From the NCBI RefSeq assembly GCF_047301505.1, contig NZ_CP154840.1, positions 1,612,001-1,676,000 on the forward strand: a DNA stretch of 64,000 nt, written 5' to 3'. Positions within the stretch are counted from its first letter, which is position 1. Every line of letters starts with the position of its first letter. Positions 25,230 through 34,426 of this stretch are shown piece by piece. The stretch comes from Lysinibacillus_B sp031181585. Lineage in GTDB: Bacteria; Bacillota; Bacilli; Bacillales_A; Planococcaceae. The notes under the pieces are model-generated. The model ran no database searches. It saw only the letters and a program-made list of their open reading frames with translations, and was not told where the DNA came from. A program made the position numbers and the translations under genes.

Positions 25230-26357
25230 TTAAACAAATGCTGTTTTGATGAGATGTTCATAAGGCGTAAAGGCAAGGCCATGTGCCTCGGCTACATTTT
25301 TATAGGTGATATGCCCCTTATAGGTATTTAAGCCTTTTGCGAGAGCCTCGTCTTGCTCGATCGCCGCCTCTATTCCGCGATTAGCGACTTGAACAGCATA
25401 TGGCAGCGTCACATTTGTCAGTGCGATTGTTGAGGTTTTTGCTACTGCGCCAGGCATGTTGCCCACTGCATAGTGGATGACCCCGTGTTTTGTATAGGTT
25501 GGGTTGTCGTGTGTAGTGACACGGTCTGCTGTCTCTACAATACCGCCCTGGTCGATCGCTACGTCAATAATGACCGAACCTGGAGACATTTCCTTCACCA
25601 TTTCTTCTGTTACAAGCGTTGGGGCTTTCGCACCGGGAATAAGAACAGCGCCGATTACTAAGTCGGATTTCGCAACCTCTTCTTTAATCGTATACGGGTT
25701 AGACATTAAGGTTGTTAACGTATTTCCGAAAATATTGTTCAATTCACGTAATCTATTAGCATTGACATCAATAATAGAGACTTCTGCACCTAAACCAATG
25801 GCAATGGTAGCAGCGTTCATCCCGACAACTCCGCCGCCAATCACCGTCACACGTCCACGTTTTACGCCGGGGACTCCGGCAAGGAGAATGCCTTTGCCGC
25901 CATTGGAATTTGCTAAAAATTGGGCACCGATTTGTGTAGCCATTCGGCCAGCTACTTCACTCATCGGTGTTAGCAGTGGAAGAGAATTGTCCTTCAGCTG
26001 GACAGTTTCATAAGCCAAGCTCGCCACTTTATTTGTTGCTAATGCATGTGTTAATTCAGGTTCAGCAGCAAGGTGCAGGTAAGTAAATAGGATGAGATTT
26101 TCCCGGAAGTACACATATTCTTCGGCGATTGGCTCCTTTACCTTCATTACCATATCTGCCGCCCATGCTTCGACTGCTGTGGGAACAATTTTTGCACCTA
26201 CAGCTTCGTAGTCTTCATTGGAAAACCCTGAACCAAGGCCTGCATCCTTTTCAATCAATACCTGATGCCCGTGATTGACGAGTGTCACAACACCAGCAGG
26301 GGTAATGGCAACACGCTGCTCAAATACTTTTACTTCCTTTGGGATACCGATAATCAT
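25230..26357 (-). CDS. ald: alanine dehydrogenase
   Basis: NAD-dependent oxidative deamination of L-alanine to pyruvate and ammonia. The 375-residue protein has the AlaDH N-terminus MIIGIPKEVKVFEQRVAITP with catalytic Lys and His regions (MKVKEP, TYLHLA). The Rossmann motif is TVIGGGVVGMNAATIAIGLG, followed by the family phrase VGNMPGAVAKTST. It lies 21 bases upstream of mmsA and 12 bases downstream of the aminotransferase. The coupling makes sense: a pyruvate-dependent aminotransferase produces alanine, and Ald returns it to pyruvate. Confidence 0.96.
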   Translation of the reverse strand: MIIGIPKEVKVFEQRVAITPAGVVTLVNHGHQVLIEKDAGLGSGFSNEDYEAVGAKIVPTAVEAWAADMVMKVKEPIAEEYVYFRENLILFTYLHLAAEPELTHALATNKVASLAYETVQLKDNSLPLLTPMSEVAGRMATQIGAQFLANSNGGKGILLAGVPGVKRGRVTVIGGGVVGMNAATIAIGLGAEVSIIDVNANRLRELNNIFGNTLTTLMSNPYTIKEEVAKSDLVIGAVLIPGAKAPTLVTEEMVKEMSPGSVIIDVAIDQGGIVETADRVTTHDNPTYTKHGVIHYAVGNMPGAVAKTSTIALTNVTLPYAVQVANRGIEAAIEQDEALAKGLNTYKGHITYKNVAEAHGLAFTPYEHLIKTAFV

Positions 26358-26369
26358 GTCAACATCTCC

Positions 26370-27719
26370 TTACTGTGCTTCGATTGCTTCTGTAAGCTTC
26401 GATACAATCAAATCTTTTTCCTCGAGCGAAATATTAAGAGGAGGGGACAATGTTAGGACATTATTATAACCAGCTACTGTCACTCCATTTTTACCAACAA
26501 TCAGCCCATTATTTTTGCAGTGAGCAATAATATTGTTCACGATCGTAACATCAAGGGGCTCCTTTGTGCTTCGATCGGCAACAAGCTCTATACCGATGAG
26601 AAGACCTTTTCCGCGAATATTGCCGATGTTTGGATGAGCGGCCAATTTGTTTTCCAGCTCTTTCAGTAAAATGGCTCCCATCTCTTCCGAACGGCTGAAG
26701 AGGTTCTCACGTTCCATAATCTCCAGGTTTTTCAATGCTACTGCACAAGCAGCAGGTGAACCGCCGAATGTGTTGACATGACGGAAGAAGTCATATTGAC
26801 CATTGCTCATGAATGCTTCGTAAATTTCACGGCGCACAGCAGTAGCCGATAGCGGCATATAAGCACTTGTCAGGCCTTTTGCCATCGTGACGATATCCGG
26901 TTTTACCCCGTAATTCTGATGACCAAATGCCTTACCTGTCCGTCCGAATCCACAAATTACTTCGTCAACGATGAGCAGGGCCCCATGCTTTTGGCAAACT
27001 TGCTGAACACCTTGCAGGTAATCATCCGGCGGCATAATGACTCCACCGCCAGTAATAATCGGTTCAACAATCATCGCAGCAATCGTATCAGAATACTCCC
27101 ACGTCATAACTTCATCAATCACTTTAACTGACGAAAGCTCTAACGGGTTATCACCACTTACTTCTGGGAACCGGTACTGATCCGGCGCCTTTACATGAAG
27201 GAAGCCGGGTGCTAATGGTTCATATTTATATTTTCGTTCCGCCTGCCCCGTGGCTGCCAAAGCACCCATCGTGTTACCATGGTAAGCACGGTAGCGGGAG
27301 ACGATTTTATAGCGGCTGTTTTCGCCTTTTTGCTGGAAGTATTGCCGCGCAATTTTAAACGCTGTTTCATTTGCTTCCGATCCGCTGTTAGAGAAGAACA
27401 CAACATAATCATCCCCGAGCATTTCGCTGATTTTTTCTGCTAAAAGAATAGCAGAGGGATGACTCATCGAAAGAGGCGTATAGTTGTTCTTTAATAATTG
27501 TTCATAGGCGGCATTTGCAATTTCCTGGTTTCCATATCCAACATTTACGCACCAGAGCCCTGACATAGCATCGAGGTAGCGCTTGCCGTGGATATCTGTC
27601 AGCCACGAACCTTCTGCCTTTTCAATGATAATCGTTGCATCAGGATTATAAGCCTTCATGGCGTGCCATAAAAACTGTTCATCTTTTTTCGTTAAGTTTG
27701 TACCAACCTGTAAATTCAT
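26370..27719 (-). CDS. class III aminotransferase (beta-alanine/taurine:pyruvate type)
   Basis: A PLP-dependent omega-aminotransferase of 449 residues. Seen in order: HGKRYLDAMSGLWCVNVGYG, the PLP phosphate region FFSNSGSEANETAFKIARQY, YRAYHGNTMGALAATG, LLIVDEVICGFGRTG (PLP aspartate), and VTMAKGLTSAYMPLSA with the Schiff-base lysine. The minus-strand site AAAGGAAGTG selects ATG 27719 rather than the 15-codon longer form. It is the first gene of the operon with ald and mmsA. Context favours beta-alanine or another beta-amino acid as amino donor and pyruvate as acceptor; taurine or a polyamine is the alternative. Confidence 0.88.
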   Translation of the reverse strand: MNLQVGTNLTKKDEQFLWHAMKAYNPDATIIIEKAEGSWLTDIHGKRYLDAMSGLWCVNVGYGNQEIANAAYEQLLKNNYTPLSMSHPSAILLAEKISEMLGDDYVVFFSNSGSEANETAFKIARQYFQQKGENSRYKIVSRYRAYHGNTMGALAATGQAERKYKYEPLAPGFLHVKAPDQYRFPEVSGDNPLELSSVKVIDEVMTWEYSDTIAAMIVEPIITGGGVIMPPDDYLQGVQQVCQKHGALLIVDEVICGFGRTGKAFGHQNYGVKPDIVTMAKGLTSAYMPLSATAVRREIYEAFMSNGQYDFFRHVNTFGGSPAACAVALKNLEIMERENLFSRSEEMGAILLKELENKLAAHPNIGNIRGKGLLIGIELVADRSTKEPLDVTIVNNIIAHCKNNGLIVGKNGVTVAGYNNVLTLSPPLNISLEEKDLIVSKLTEAIEAQ

Positions 27720-27954
27720 CTTTTCACTTCCTTTGGATGATTTATTTTCTCTTTTATTGTGCAATGTTTTGGATTGTCTAGCATCTTACAATCTGTAACA
27801 TGTTAAAAGAGGTTCGTTTCACATATTGCCATATTGGTTCAAAAAAAGATGAAGCAGATATGGAAATATGACAATGTGTACAAGAAAATGGTATGAAGTC
27901 TATATAGAGGATTATGCAGGCGGGATGGCAATAAAGATGTTTATATGTAAAAAA

Positions 27955-27985
27955 GAAAAGGAGCCCATGTTAGGCGCCCCTTTTC
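27955..27985 (-). terminator. terminator of the pucR-like gene
   Basis: Minus-strand stem GAAAAGGGGCGCC/GGGCTCCTTTTC with TTTTTTAC after it. It separates the regulator gene from the aminotransferase operon, so the latter needs its own promoter. Confidence 0.75.
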
Positions 27986-28014
27986 TACTAATGATTTGGA
28001 TTCAAAAAAATCTG

Positions 28015-29595
28015 TTAGACTGTCCCTTCCTCGCTGTCATAGAAGTTATACTGGGTAGCAAGAAGCATCAATTCAAGTGCTAAACGTTTAGGAGGTAATG
28101 TAAAATCAGCGCCAAGGAACGATTCAATTTTTGAAAGCCGGTGATACAGCGTTTGCCGGACGATAAACAATTTTTCGGCAGTTTCTTGCTTCATGCAGTT
28201 GCACTGCAAATAAACTTGCAATGTCTGAATCAATTGTCCTTTATGCTTGGCATCATGCTCATATAATGCTTTCAAGTGATTTTTTGCCATATCCATAATC
28301 GCTCGGTTTTTTTGCATCTGTAAAACAAGCTGGTATATGTATATGTCTTCGTAAAAATAGGAAAGCTGCCGGGCATTCGTTCGGATAAGCAATGTGTCCT
28401 TGGCTGTCTCGAAGCTTTGTGCTACCAGGTGAAGGTCGTCTACTACCTGGCCAACCCCAGTCGTTATTTTTAAATGGCTGTAATTATTATTTCTTCGGAA
28501 TGCATGCAATTTATCGATGCAATTTGTGATACGCCGCTTCAGGTCCTTGTCCATTAGATTAGCGACTATATAGACAAGCTGCTGCCGCGATTCGATTAGA
28601 AAAATCGTAAAGCCGCTTTTTTCAAAAATTCCCCGTGAATATAACTTATAGTAGGTCAAATCAACATTTTGTTTTGATCTCTGAATTTTTTCAATCAATA
28701 CGAAATAGTCGCAGTTTAATAGCTTTGGATTATGCTGTTCGTTTAAAAACGCTGTCAGCTGCTGCGCTTCTACCGTCCCATCAAGCCACGATTCGAGAAA
28801 GGTGCGATACTCCATATTTTGCTTTTCCTCTGTATAGAGGCTGCGCAATAAATATTGAGAGAGGGCAATGACTGTACGATCGAGGACGAGTATATCAAAC
28901 TCTGTGATTTCTCTTGTATCACTAAATATACAAACCTCACCATAGCTTTCTTCTAAAATTGTCACATCACATTTTGCAAGGGAAGGTACGATGTTTTTAT
29001 TACTACTTTGCTTACATAACTGTTCATAAATACTTTGTCCATGATTGGGCGTATAGAGGGGCTGCTGACCATGCACATGGAATACCACATAGACGTCTAA
29101 AAATTGATGGAGGCGCATCAAAATCTGTTCATAATGATTTAGCTTTAAGGTTAATTTATTTATTTCCTGCGCATAATCCTCCAGCCGCTTAATTTGGTTG
29201 AATTGTTCATTAATCACATGTGTATGGACATATTGTGTGATTTCTATAAAAGGAACGACCTCATGAAATACAAGGATGGGAAAGTTATATTGCTCTGCTA
29301 ATTGCTGTACAGATCCAGGAACACTTTGGATATTTTCACAGCACTCGATGCAAAGTGCGGCTGCCTGCTTATCAATCAATTGCTGTACAAAGCGCAGAAA
29401 CGTTGCTTCCTCCTTCAGTTGTATGCCTGTTGTTAGGATCAGTTCATTTCCTTTGATTAGTTCTTCAATTGTCGTTGTTTCCAAAATATGTACCCATTTA
29501 ATTTGACGCTTCAGACCTGATTTCCCCGAAATCAAGGCTGCTTTTGGAAAGTGACTTTTTGTGAGTAACTCTTTGACTGTAAATGAAAATGACAT
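28015..29595 (-). CDS. PucR family transcriptional regulator
   Basis: A regulator of 526 residues. The N-terminal PucR purine-catabolism-type domain starts VKELLTKSHFPKAALISG and includes WVHILETTTIEELIKGNELI, a typical PucR phrase. A GGDEF-like middle part carries ITTGVGQVVDDLHLVAQSFE. The C-terminal helix-turn-helix is NCMKQETAEKLFIVRQTLYHRLSKIE. PucR-type proteins control catabolic genes for purines, amino acids and related N-compounds. Here it lies between, and probably controls, the amidohydrolase-transporter-amidase operon (divergent) and the aminotransferase operon (downstream). The minus-strand site GAAGGGATGGG precedes the ATG. Confidence 0.9.
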   Translation of the reverse strand: MSFSFTVKELLTKSHFPKAALISGKSGLKRQIKWVHILETTTIEELIKGNELILTTGIQLKEEATFLRFVQQLIDKQAAALCIECCENIQSVPGSVQQLAEQYNFPILVFHEVVPFIEITQYVHTHVINEQFNQIKRLEDYAQEINKLTLKLNHYEQILMRLHQFLDVYVVFHVHGQQPLYTPNHGQSIYEQLCKQSSNKNIVPSLAKCDVTILEESYGEVCIFSDTREITEFDILVLDRTVIALSQYLLRSLYTEEKQNMEYRTFLESWLDGTVEAQQLTAFLNEQHNPKLLNCDYFVLIEKIQRSKQNVDLTYYKLYSRGIFEKSGFTIFLIESRQQLVYIVANLMDKDLKRRITNCIDKLHAFRRNNNYSHLKITTGVGQVVDDLHLVAQSFETAKDTLLIRTNARQLSYFYEDIYIYQLVLQMQKNRAIMDMAKNHLKALYEHDAKHKGQLIQTLQVYLQCNCMKQETAEKLFIVRQTLYHRLSKIESFLGADFTLPPKRLALELMLLATQYNFYDSEEGTV

Positions 29596-29658
29596 AATGA
29601 ACCCATCCCTTCAATTCTAGTTAATAGAACAAATGAAACTGGACTATATGATAAAATA

Positions 29659-29680
29659 CTCATTTTTCTAGAAAAATGAG
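29659..29680. promoter_or_regulatory. 22-bp perfect palindrome in the pucR divergent region
   Basis: A perfect inverted repeat with arms CTCATTTTTCT and AGAAAAATGAG, centred on TCTAGA, 64 bases upstream of the pucR-like start. Together with the AATGTAAAA/TTTTACATT repeat at 29730-29762, it is the best candidate for regulator binding in this divergent promoter region. Confidence 0.55.
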
Positions 29681-29729
29681 CGTAATGAAAAATAGAAAAA
29701 AATGCATTTACATAGCAAAAATATAACAT

Positions 29730-29762
29730 AATGTAAAATGGAAGAGTGATATTTTTTACATT
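29730..29762. promoter_or_regulatory. inverted repeat upstream of the amidohydrolase operon
   Basis: AATGTAAAA (29730-29738) and TTTTACATT (29754-29762) are separated by 15 bases, about 80 bases ahead of the amidohydrolase start. An operator function is inferred from position only. Confidence 0.4.
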
Positions 29763-29842
29763 TTGTTTATATCGGGTTGTTAAACCGTTATGATATATTT
29801 TCAACTATAGAAATGCATCACTCAAGAGTTAGGGAGGGAGAA

Positions 29843-31465
29843 ATGATGAAACAATTGGCATTCCTTGGTGGGGAAGTAATTAGTCAAAATGCGCAGGGCG
29901 ACGTCTATGAAGCATGCCTAATAGAAGGAAACCGTATAAGCGCAGTGGGAACGACTGAAGAAATACGGAAGCTGGTAAACAGCGAAGCACAAATAGTTGA
30001 TTTGCATGGTAAAACGGTACTTCCAGGGTTAATAGATGCCCATATGCACCTATTTTTATATGGCAATACATTGATCCATGTAAATTGCAAAGATCCTGTT
30101 ATTTCCTCTGTAGCAGAACTTTTAGAGAGAATAAGAGAAATTGTATCAGAAGCTCCAGCGGGAGAAATCATTCGTGCATTTGGCTTTAACGAAGTAATAG
30201 TGGAGGAGCAACGATACCCTACGCTTGAGGAGCTCGATGCCATATCAAAAGAACATCCGATTATTATTACGAGAACATGCGGCCATATTGGGGTGATTAA
30301 TTCAGTCGCTATGAAATTGGCGGGAATTACTGAGCATACACCAAGCCCGCATGGCGGAACAATTGAAAAAGACGCAAACGGCCGGCTGACAGGGCGTTTA
30401 ATTGAAAATGCCTTTCTCCAATTTAATCAGCATGTAACCTATAGTGAAGAGGAATTGTATAAAGCACTTGAAAAGGCGCAGGATAAGCTGCTGGCCTATG
30501 GCATTACAAGTGTCCATGATGCAGGTGGATTTGATGCCGACAGCTTCCGCATCATGCAGCAGGCTTCCAACGGAAAGCAATTGAAGCTGCGGGTCTATGC
30601 CATGATCGGCAGCCTGAATGATTGTGAATCTTTTACAAAAACGATGATTTCATCAGGAGTCGTTTCTTATACGGGAAATGAATTCTTTACAATCGGTCCA
30701 GCCAAGTTGTTCACAGACGGCAGCAGTACGGGGCCGACAATCGCGACGCGCGAACCTTATGACAGTGATGGAGAAAATTACGGCTATCTGCAGTATACCG
30801 AAGACGAATTATACGATATTTTCTTGCCGGCACATGTAAAGGGATATCAGCTAACTGTCCATGCCCAGGGAGACAAGGCGATTGAACAGTATTTGAATGT
30901 AATAGAGCGGCTGCAAACGGAGCATCCTCGGCAGGACCACCGCCACCGTGTTGAACATTTAGGGGTATGTCCCTCCGACCTGCAGGAACGTGTTCGCAAG
31001 CTGAAAGTAATTCCGGTGCTGAATCCGTCATTCCCATATGAATTTGGCGAGAGTTACATCCATAATTATGGAAAGCGCACGAATTATATGTATGCAGCTA
31101 AACAGCTGCTAGAACAAGAAATAGTAGTAACAGCAGGTTCTGATGCCCCGATTACAACAGCCAATCCTTTTGTCGGCATGTATATGGCTCAGGAACGTGT
31201 AACGAAAGGGGGCACACCTTTTGGTCAGGAACAGCGTGTTACACTGCATGACGCAATTAAGATGTATACAATCAATGCAGCCTATGCTAGTAAAGAAGAG
31301 GACATTAAGGGGAGTATAGAAGTAGGGAAACTAGCAGACCTAGCTATTTTAAACACTTCTTTATTAGACCGTCCAGCGAAAGATTTATTAAATGTAGAAG
31401 TAGAAATGACCATTTTGGACGGGGAGATTGTTTATTCCAGGCAGCATGCGGAGGTGAATGCATGA
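29843..31465 (+). CDS. YtcJ-like amidohydrolase (Amidohydro_3)
   Basis: A metal-dependent hydrolase of 540 residues. The first metal site is LPGLIDAHMHLFLYG. Then come NRLTG-type LTGRLIENA, GITSVHDAGGFD, KLFTDGSSTGPTIATREPY, HAQGDKAIEQYLN and RHRVEHLGVC (histidine ligands), VTAGSDAPITTANPF (metal Asp), and a C-terminal strand ADLAILNTSLLD. AGGGAGG at 29831-29837 selects ATG 29843 (ATG 29846 is equally possible). It is first in an operon with DUF3311, a symporter, an N-carbamoylase and a nitrilase. YtcJ-like enzymes hydrolyse amides or ring C-N bonds. Opening of a cyclic ureide or amide is inferred here. Confidence 0.88.
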   Translation: MMKQLAFLGGEVISQNAQGDVYEACLIEGNRISAVGTTEEIRKLVNSEAQIVDLHGKTVLPGLIDAHMHLFLYGNTLIHVNCKDPVISSVAELLERIREIVSEAPAGEIIRAFGFNEVIVEEQRYPTLEELDAISKEHPIIITRTCGHIGVINSVAMKLAGITEHTPSPHGGTIEKDANGRLTGRLIENAFLQFNQHVTYSEEELYKALEKAQDKLLAYGITSVHDAGGFDADSFRIMQQASNGKQLKLRVYAMIGSLNDCESFTKTMISSGVVSYTGNEFFTIGPAKLFTDGSSTGPTIATREPYDSDGENYGYLQYTEDELYDIFLPAHVKGYQLTVHAQGDKAIEQYLNVIERLQTEHPRQDHRHRVEHLGVCPSDLQERVRKLKVIPVLNPSFPYEFGESYIHNYGKRTNYMYAAKQLLEQEIVVTAGSDAPITTANPFVGMYMAQERVTKGGTPFGQEQRVTLHDAIKMYTINAAYASKEEDIKGSIEVGKLADLAILNTSLLDRPAKDLLNVEVEMTILDGEIVYSRQHAEVNA

Positions 31466-31665
31466 GAAAATACTTTCAATTGCTGTTAATCATTCCGTTT
31501 ATCGGTATGTGCGTACTGCTGCCCTGGGCGAACCGGGCAGAACCTTATGTATTCGGTCTGCCATTCCTGCTCTTTTGGATTGTCTTATGGATGCTTCTTT
31601 CTTCACTCATTTTATTTGTTGTGTACAAGTTAGATCCTGAAAATGAAGGGAGTGAAGTGGAATGA
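31462..31665 (+). CDS. DUF3311 small membrane protein
   Basis: A 67-residue protein with two membrane helices (YFQLLLIIPFIGMCVLLPWA and VFGLPFLLFWIVLWMLLSSL) separated by a short loop with the 'P..FGLPF' signature of DUF3311. It starts with ATGA overlapping the amidohydrolase stop, and its stop overlaps the symporter start, so it is tightly coupled to the symporter. In many bacteria DUF3311 proteins are encoded just before SSS-family symporters and presumably act as an accessory subunit. Confidence 0.85.
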   Translation: MRKYFQLLLIIPFIGMCVLLPWANRAEPYVFGLPFLLFWIVLWMLLSSLILFVVYKLDPENEGSEVE

Positions 31666-33152
31666 ATGCAGCGCTTCTTATTATATTCTTATTTGCAGCG
31701 ATTGCCTTGTATTTAGGGATACGGGCCACACGTGGAAAAGAGATGAACGTCGATGAATTTGCAGTTGGAAACAAGGGCTTTGGGACGCTCTTCGTATTTT
31801 TACTGATTGCCGGGGAAGTATATACGACCTTTACCTTTTTAGGAGGGAGCGGCTGGGCTTATTCACATGGATCAGCAGCCTATTATGTACCGGCATATAT
31901 CTGTTTAGCTTACGTCCTGTCGTATTGGATTATCCCGAAAATCTGGCGTTTTGCAAAGCAGCATAATATCATTTCACAGCCTCAATATTTTATGAAATCG
32001 TATAAAAGTAAAGGACTGGGAGTAGTAGTTGCCTTTATCGGTACGATTGCCCTCATTCCTTATATCGTGATTCAGCTAAAGGGGCTGGGGATCATTGTAT
32101 CTGAGGCTTCCTACGGTGCGATTACACCAATTATGGCTTCTACGATCGGTGCTGTCATTGTAACTGTATATGTTGTCATTTCAGGGATTCATGGTTCCGC
32201 ATGGACGGCGGTATTAAAGGATATTATGATTTTAATCGTTATTGTCTTTTTAGGAATCTATATTCCGTATCATTATTTTGGCGGTATCCAGCCGATGTTT
32301 GAAGCCGTACAAGCAGCAAGACCCGAAGCGCTTTCACTGGAAGCTGAAGGGTATAGCTTGGCATGGTTTATCTCTACGATTGTATTAAACGCCTTTGGGT
32401 TCTATTTACTGCCGCAGTCATTCAGCGTTATTTTATCTGCCAAGAGCGAGCGGGCATTAAAAAAGAATGCGGTGACATTGCCTCTTTATACAATTCTTAT
32501 TTTGTTCGCATTTTTCATCGGCTTTGCCGCAATTTTGCAAGTTCCTGGATTGCAGGGGGCAGATGGCGATTTATCGCTGCTGCGTCTCGTGATGCAGACA
32601 TTTGATCCATGGGTAGTCGGCGTAGTGGGAGGGGCTGGGCTGTTAACAGCGCTTGTACCGGTATCAGTAATGATCATGTCCGGTGCCATCGGGTTAATGA
32701 CAGGCTTTTACAAGCTGATCAAGCCGAACTCAACAGACAGACAGCAATTAACGGTGTCAAAAGTATTTGTTATTTTAATCATTCTAGCAGCATACCTTTT
32801 CACATTAAAAGGAGGAAATGCGCTCGCGATATTAAATATTATGTCCTACGGGCTCATTACACAATTGGTTCCTGCTATGATCTTTAGCTTCTTCAATACC
32901 AAGTTTATGAATAAATACGGGGCAATGGCAGGGATTTTAACCGGGGTATCCATTGTATTGTTCAATGCTGTTACATCCTTTAAGTTAGTGAACATTTTCC
33001 CGAATATTCCAAGCGTCATCAATGATATTAATATGGGATTTGTTGCGATTATTATTAATATAATCGTAGGGGTAACGGTTAGCTTGGCAACTAATTCGAT
33101 TGTCCGAAAACAAAATGAAAATGAAGTATTAAATGAACCGGTGACAAATTAA
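31662..33152 (+). CDS. sodium:solute symporter (SSS family)
   Basis: A transporter of 496 residues with about 13 membrane helices. Family features include VDEFAVGNKGFGTLFVFLLI near residues 28-47, the loop SGIHGSAWTAVLKDIMILIV, and PQSFSVILSAKSERALKKNA. The start overlaps the DUF3311 stop (ATGA). It belongs to the operon for amide/ureido degradation and probably imports the compound that the neighbouring hydrolases attack. SSS members in such loci carry allantoin-, hydantoin-, pyrimidine- or amino-acid-like solutes; the specific one cannot be told. Confidence 0.92.
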   Translation: MNAALLIIFLFAAIALYLGIRATRGKEMNVDEFAVGNKGFGTLFVFLLIAGEVYTTFTFLGGSGWAYSHGSAAYYVPAYICLAYVLSYWIIPKIWRFAKQHNIISQPQYFMKSYKSKGLGVVVAFIGTIALIPYIVIQLKGLGIIVSEASYGAITPIMASTIGAVIVTVYVVISGIHGSAWTAVLKDIMILIVIVFLGIYIPYHYFGGIQPMFEAVQAARPEALSLEAEGYSLAWFISTIVLNAFGFYLLPQSFSVILSAKSERALKKNAVTLPLYTILILFAFFIGFAAILQVPGLQGADGDLSLLRLVMQTFDPWVVGVVGGAGLLTALVPVSVMIMSGAIGLMTGFYKLIKPNSTDRQQLTVSKVFVILIILAAYLFTLKGGNALAILNIMSYGLITQLVPAMIFSFFNTKFMNKYGAMAGILTGVSIVLFNAVTSFKLVNIFPNIPSVINDINMGFVAIIINIIVGVTVSLATNSIVRKQNENEVLNEPVTN

Positions 33153-33163
33153 GGAGGCTTCTG

Positions 33164-34390
33164 ATGAAAATATGTAATCAAGCTCGTCTTCAATCATTAA
33201 TCGAGCGGTTTAGCCAATTTGGAAGGACAGATAATAATGGTGTAACGCGGCTTGCTTTATCGCAGGAAGATATTGAAGCACGGCAATACCTGCAAGCATT
33301 ATGCGAAGAGCTAGGCATGACGGTGACATATGACGATATGGCAAACATGTATGCGACTCTGCCAGGAAAAAGAGATTTACCGCCTATTGTTCTCGGCTCA
33401 CATATGGATTCGGTAGTGAAGGGTGGACGCTATGATGGTATTCTAGGTGTTTTGACTGCACTCGAGACAGTTTATACATTAAAAGAAACGAATACGCAGC
33501 TTGACTATCCGATTACCATTGTTAATTTCACAAATGAGGAAGGGGCAAGATTTGAACCTTCTTTAATGGCTTCAGGTGTTTTATCCGGAAAATTTGATAA
33601 AGAAAAGATGCTTGCTTCAACAGATCCTAATGGCATTACATTTGCTGAAGCATTAAAGGAAAGCGGATTTGAAGGCCAAATAGAGAACCGCTTAAAAGAG
33701 GCGGCTGCGTATATAGAACTCCATATCGAACAAGGGCCAGTCCTGGAGCATAAGAACCTGGAAATCGGCGTGGTGGAAGGTGTTCTTGGTATGGTGTGCT
33801 ACGAAATCACTGTGCAGGGAGAATCAAACCATGCAGGGACTACACCAATTACTATGCGAAAAGACCCGATGTTTACAGCTGCCAACTTGATCGTGAAAAT
33901 GCAGGAGAAGCTTCAGCAGCTGGATGAATCGCTTGTTTACACGATTGGACGGATGAATGCATATCCGAATATCCACACGGTGATCCCATCGCATATTGTC
34001 TTTACCTTGGAAGCTCGTCATCATGACCCAGACGTTATTGCTGCAGTCTCAGACATTGTGGAACAACTGCCAGAAACGGCTCACGGGTGTTCTGTTACAT
34101 CGAACCGACTATGGGACCGTGATACTGTACTCTTTGATAAGAAAGTAGTGGAAGCTGTGGAGAAAGCGAGTCAGGACCTCCACTATAAAGAACATAGAAT
34201 GTACAGCGGGGCGGGTCATGATGCACAGTTTATCGCTTCGCTCGTACCATCTGCGATGATTTTTGTACCGAGTGAAAAGGGATACAGCCACCGGGAGGAC
34301 GAATACACATCATATGAAGATTGCGCTAAAGGTGCAAATGTACTACTGAATGCTGTATTGAACCTTTGCCGGGAAACGGTGGAACAATAA
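33164..34390 (+). CDS. Zn-dependent hydrolase, N-carbamoyl amino acid amidohydrolase type
   Basis: An M20-family amidase of 408 residues of the hydantoinase/carbamoylase group (AmaB, HyuC, allantoate amidohydrolase, beta-ureidopropionase). Metal and substrate motifs seen: LGSHMDSVVKGGRYDGILGV, NFTNEEGARFEPSLMASGVL, YIELHIEQGPVLE, the dimerisation-domain GESNHAGTTPITMRKDP, and near the end YSGAGHDAQFIA with SEKGYSHREDEY. The ribosome binding site is AAGGAGG. It follows the symporter by 11 bases. The gene ends next to a terminator stem that abuts repeat copy B. Removal of a carbamoyl group from an N-carbamoyl-beta- or alpha-amino acid is the most likely reaction. Confidence 0.9.
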   Translation: MKICNQARLQSLIERFSQFGRTDNNGVTRLALSQEDIEARQYLQALCEELGMTVTYDDMANMYATLPGKRDLPPIVLGSHMDSVVKGGRYDGILGVLTALETVYTLKETNTQLDYPITIVNFTNEEGARFEPSLMASGVLSGKFDKEKMLASTDPNGITFAEALKESGFEGQIENRLKEAAAYIELHIEQGPVLEHKNLEIGVVEGVLGMVCYEITVQGESNHAGTTPITMRKDPMFTAANLIVKMQEKLQQLDESLVYTIGRMNAYPNIHTVIPSHIVFTLEARHHDPDVIAAVSDIVEQLPETAHGCSVTSNRLWDRDTVLFDKKVVEAVEKASQDLHYKEHRMYSGAGHDAQFIASLVPSAMIFVPSEKGYSHREDEYTSYEDCAKGANVLLNAVLNLCRETVEQ

Positions 34391-34391
34391 A

Positions 34392-34426
34392 GGGTGTGAG
34401 GTATGCATGCCGCATACCTCACACCC
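34392..34426 (+). terminator. terminator stem of the carbamoylase gene, abutting repeat copy B
   Basis: A 15-bp stem GGGTGTGAGGTATGC/GCATACCTCACACCC with a five-base loop, starting two bases after the stop codon. There is no T-tract: the stem runs straight into the repeat (TGTTAACAAACGC). Confidence 0.75.

Noticed and set aside
25473..26469. Several plus-strand frames opposite ald and the aminotransferase
   Set aside because: They are shadows of strongly conserved minus-strand genes and lack start signals.
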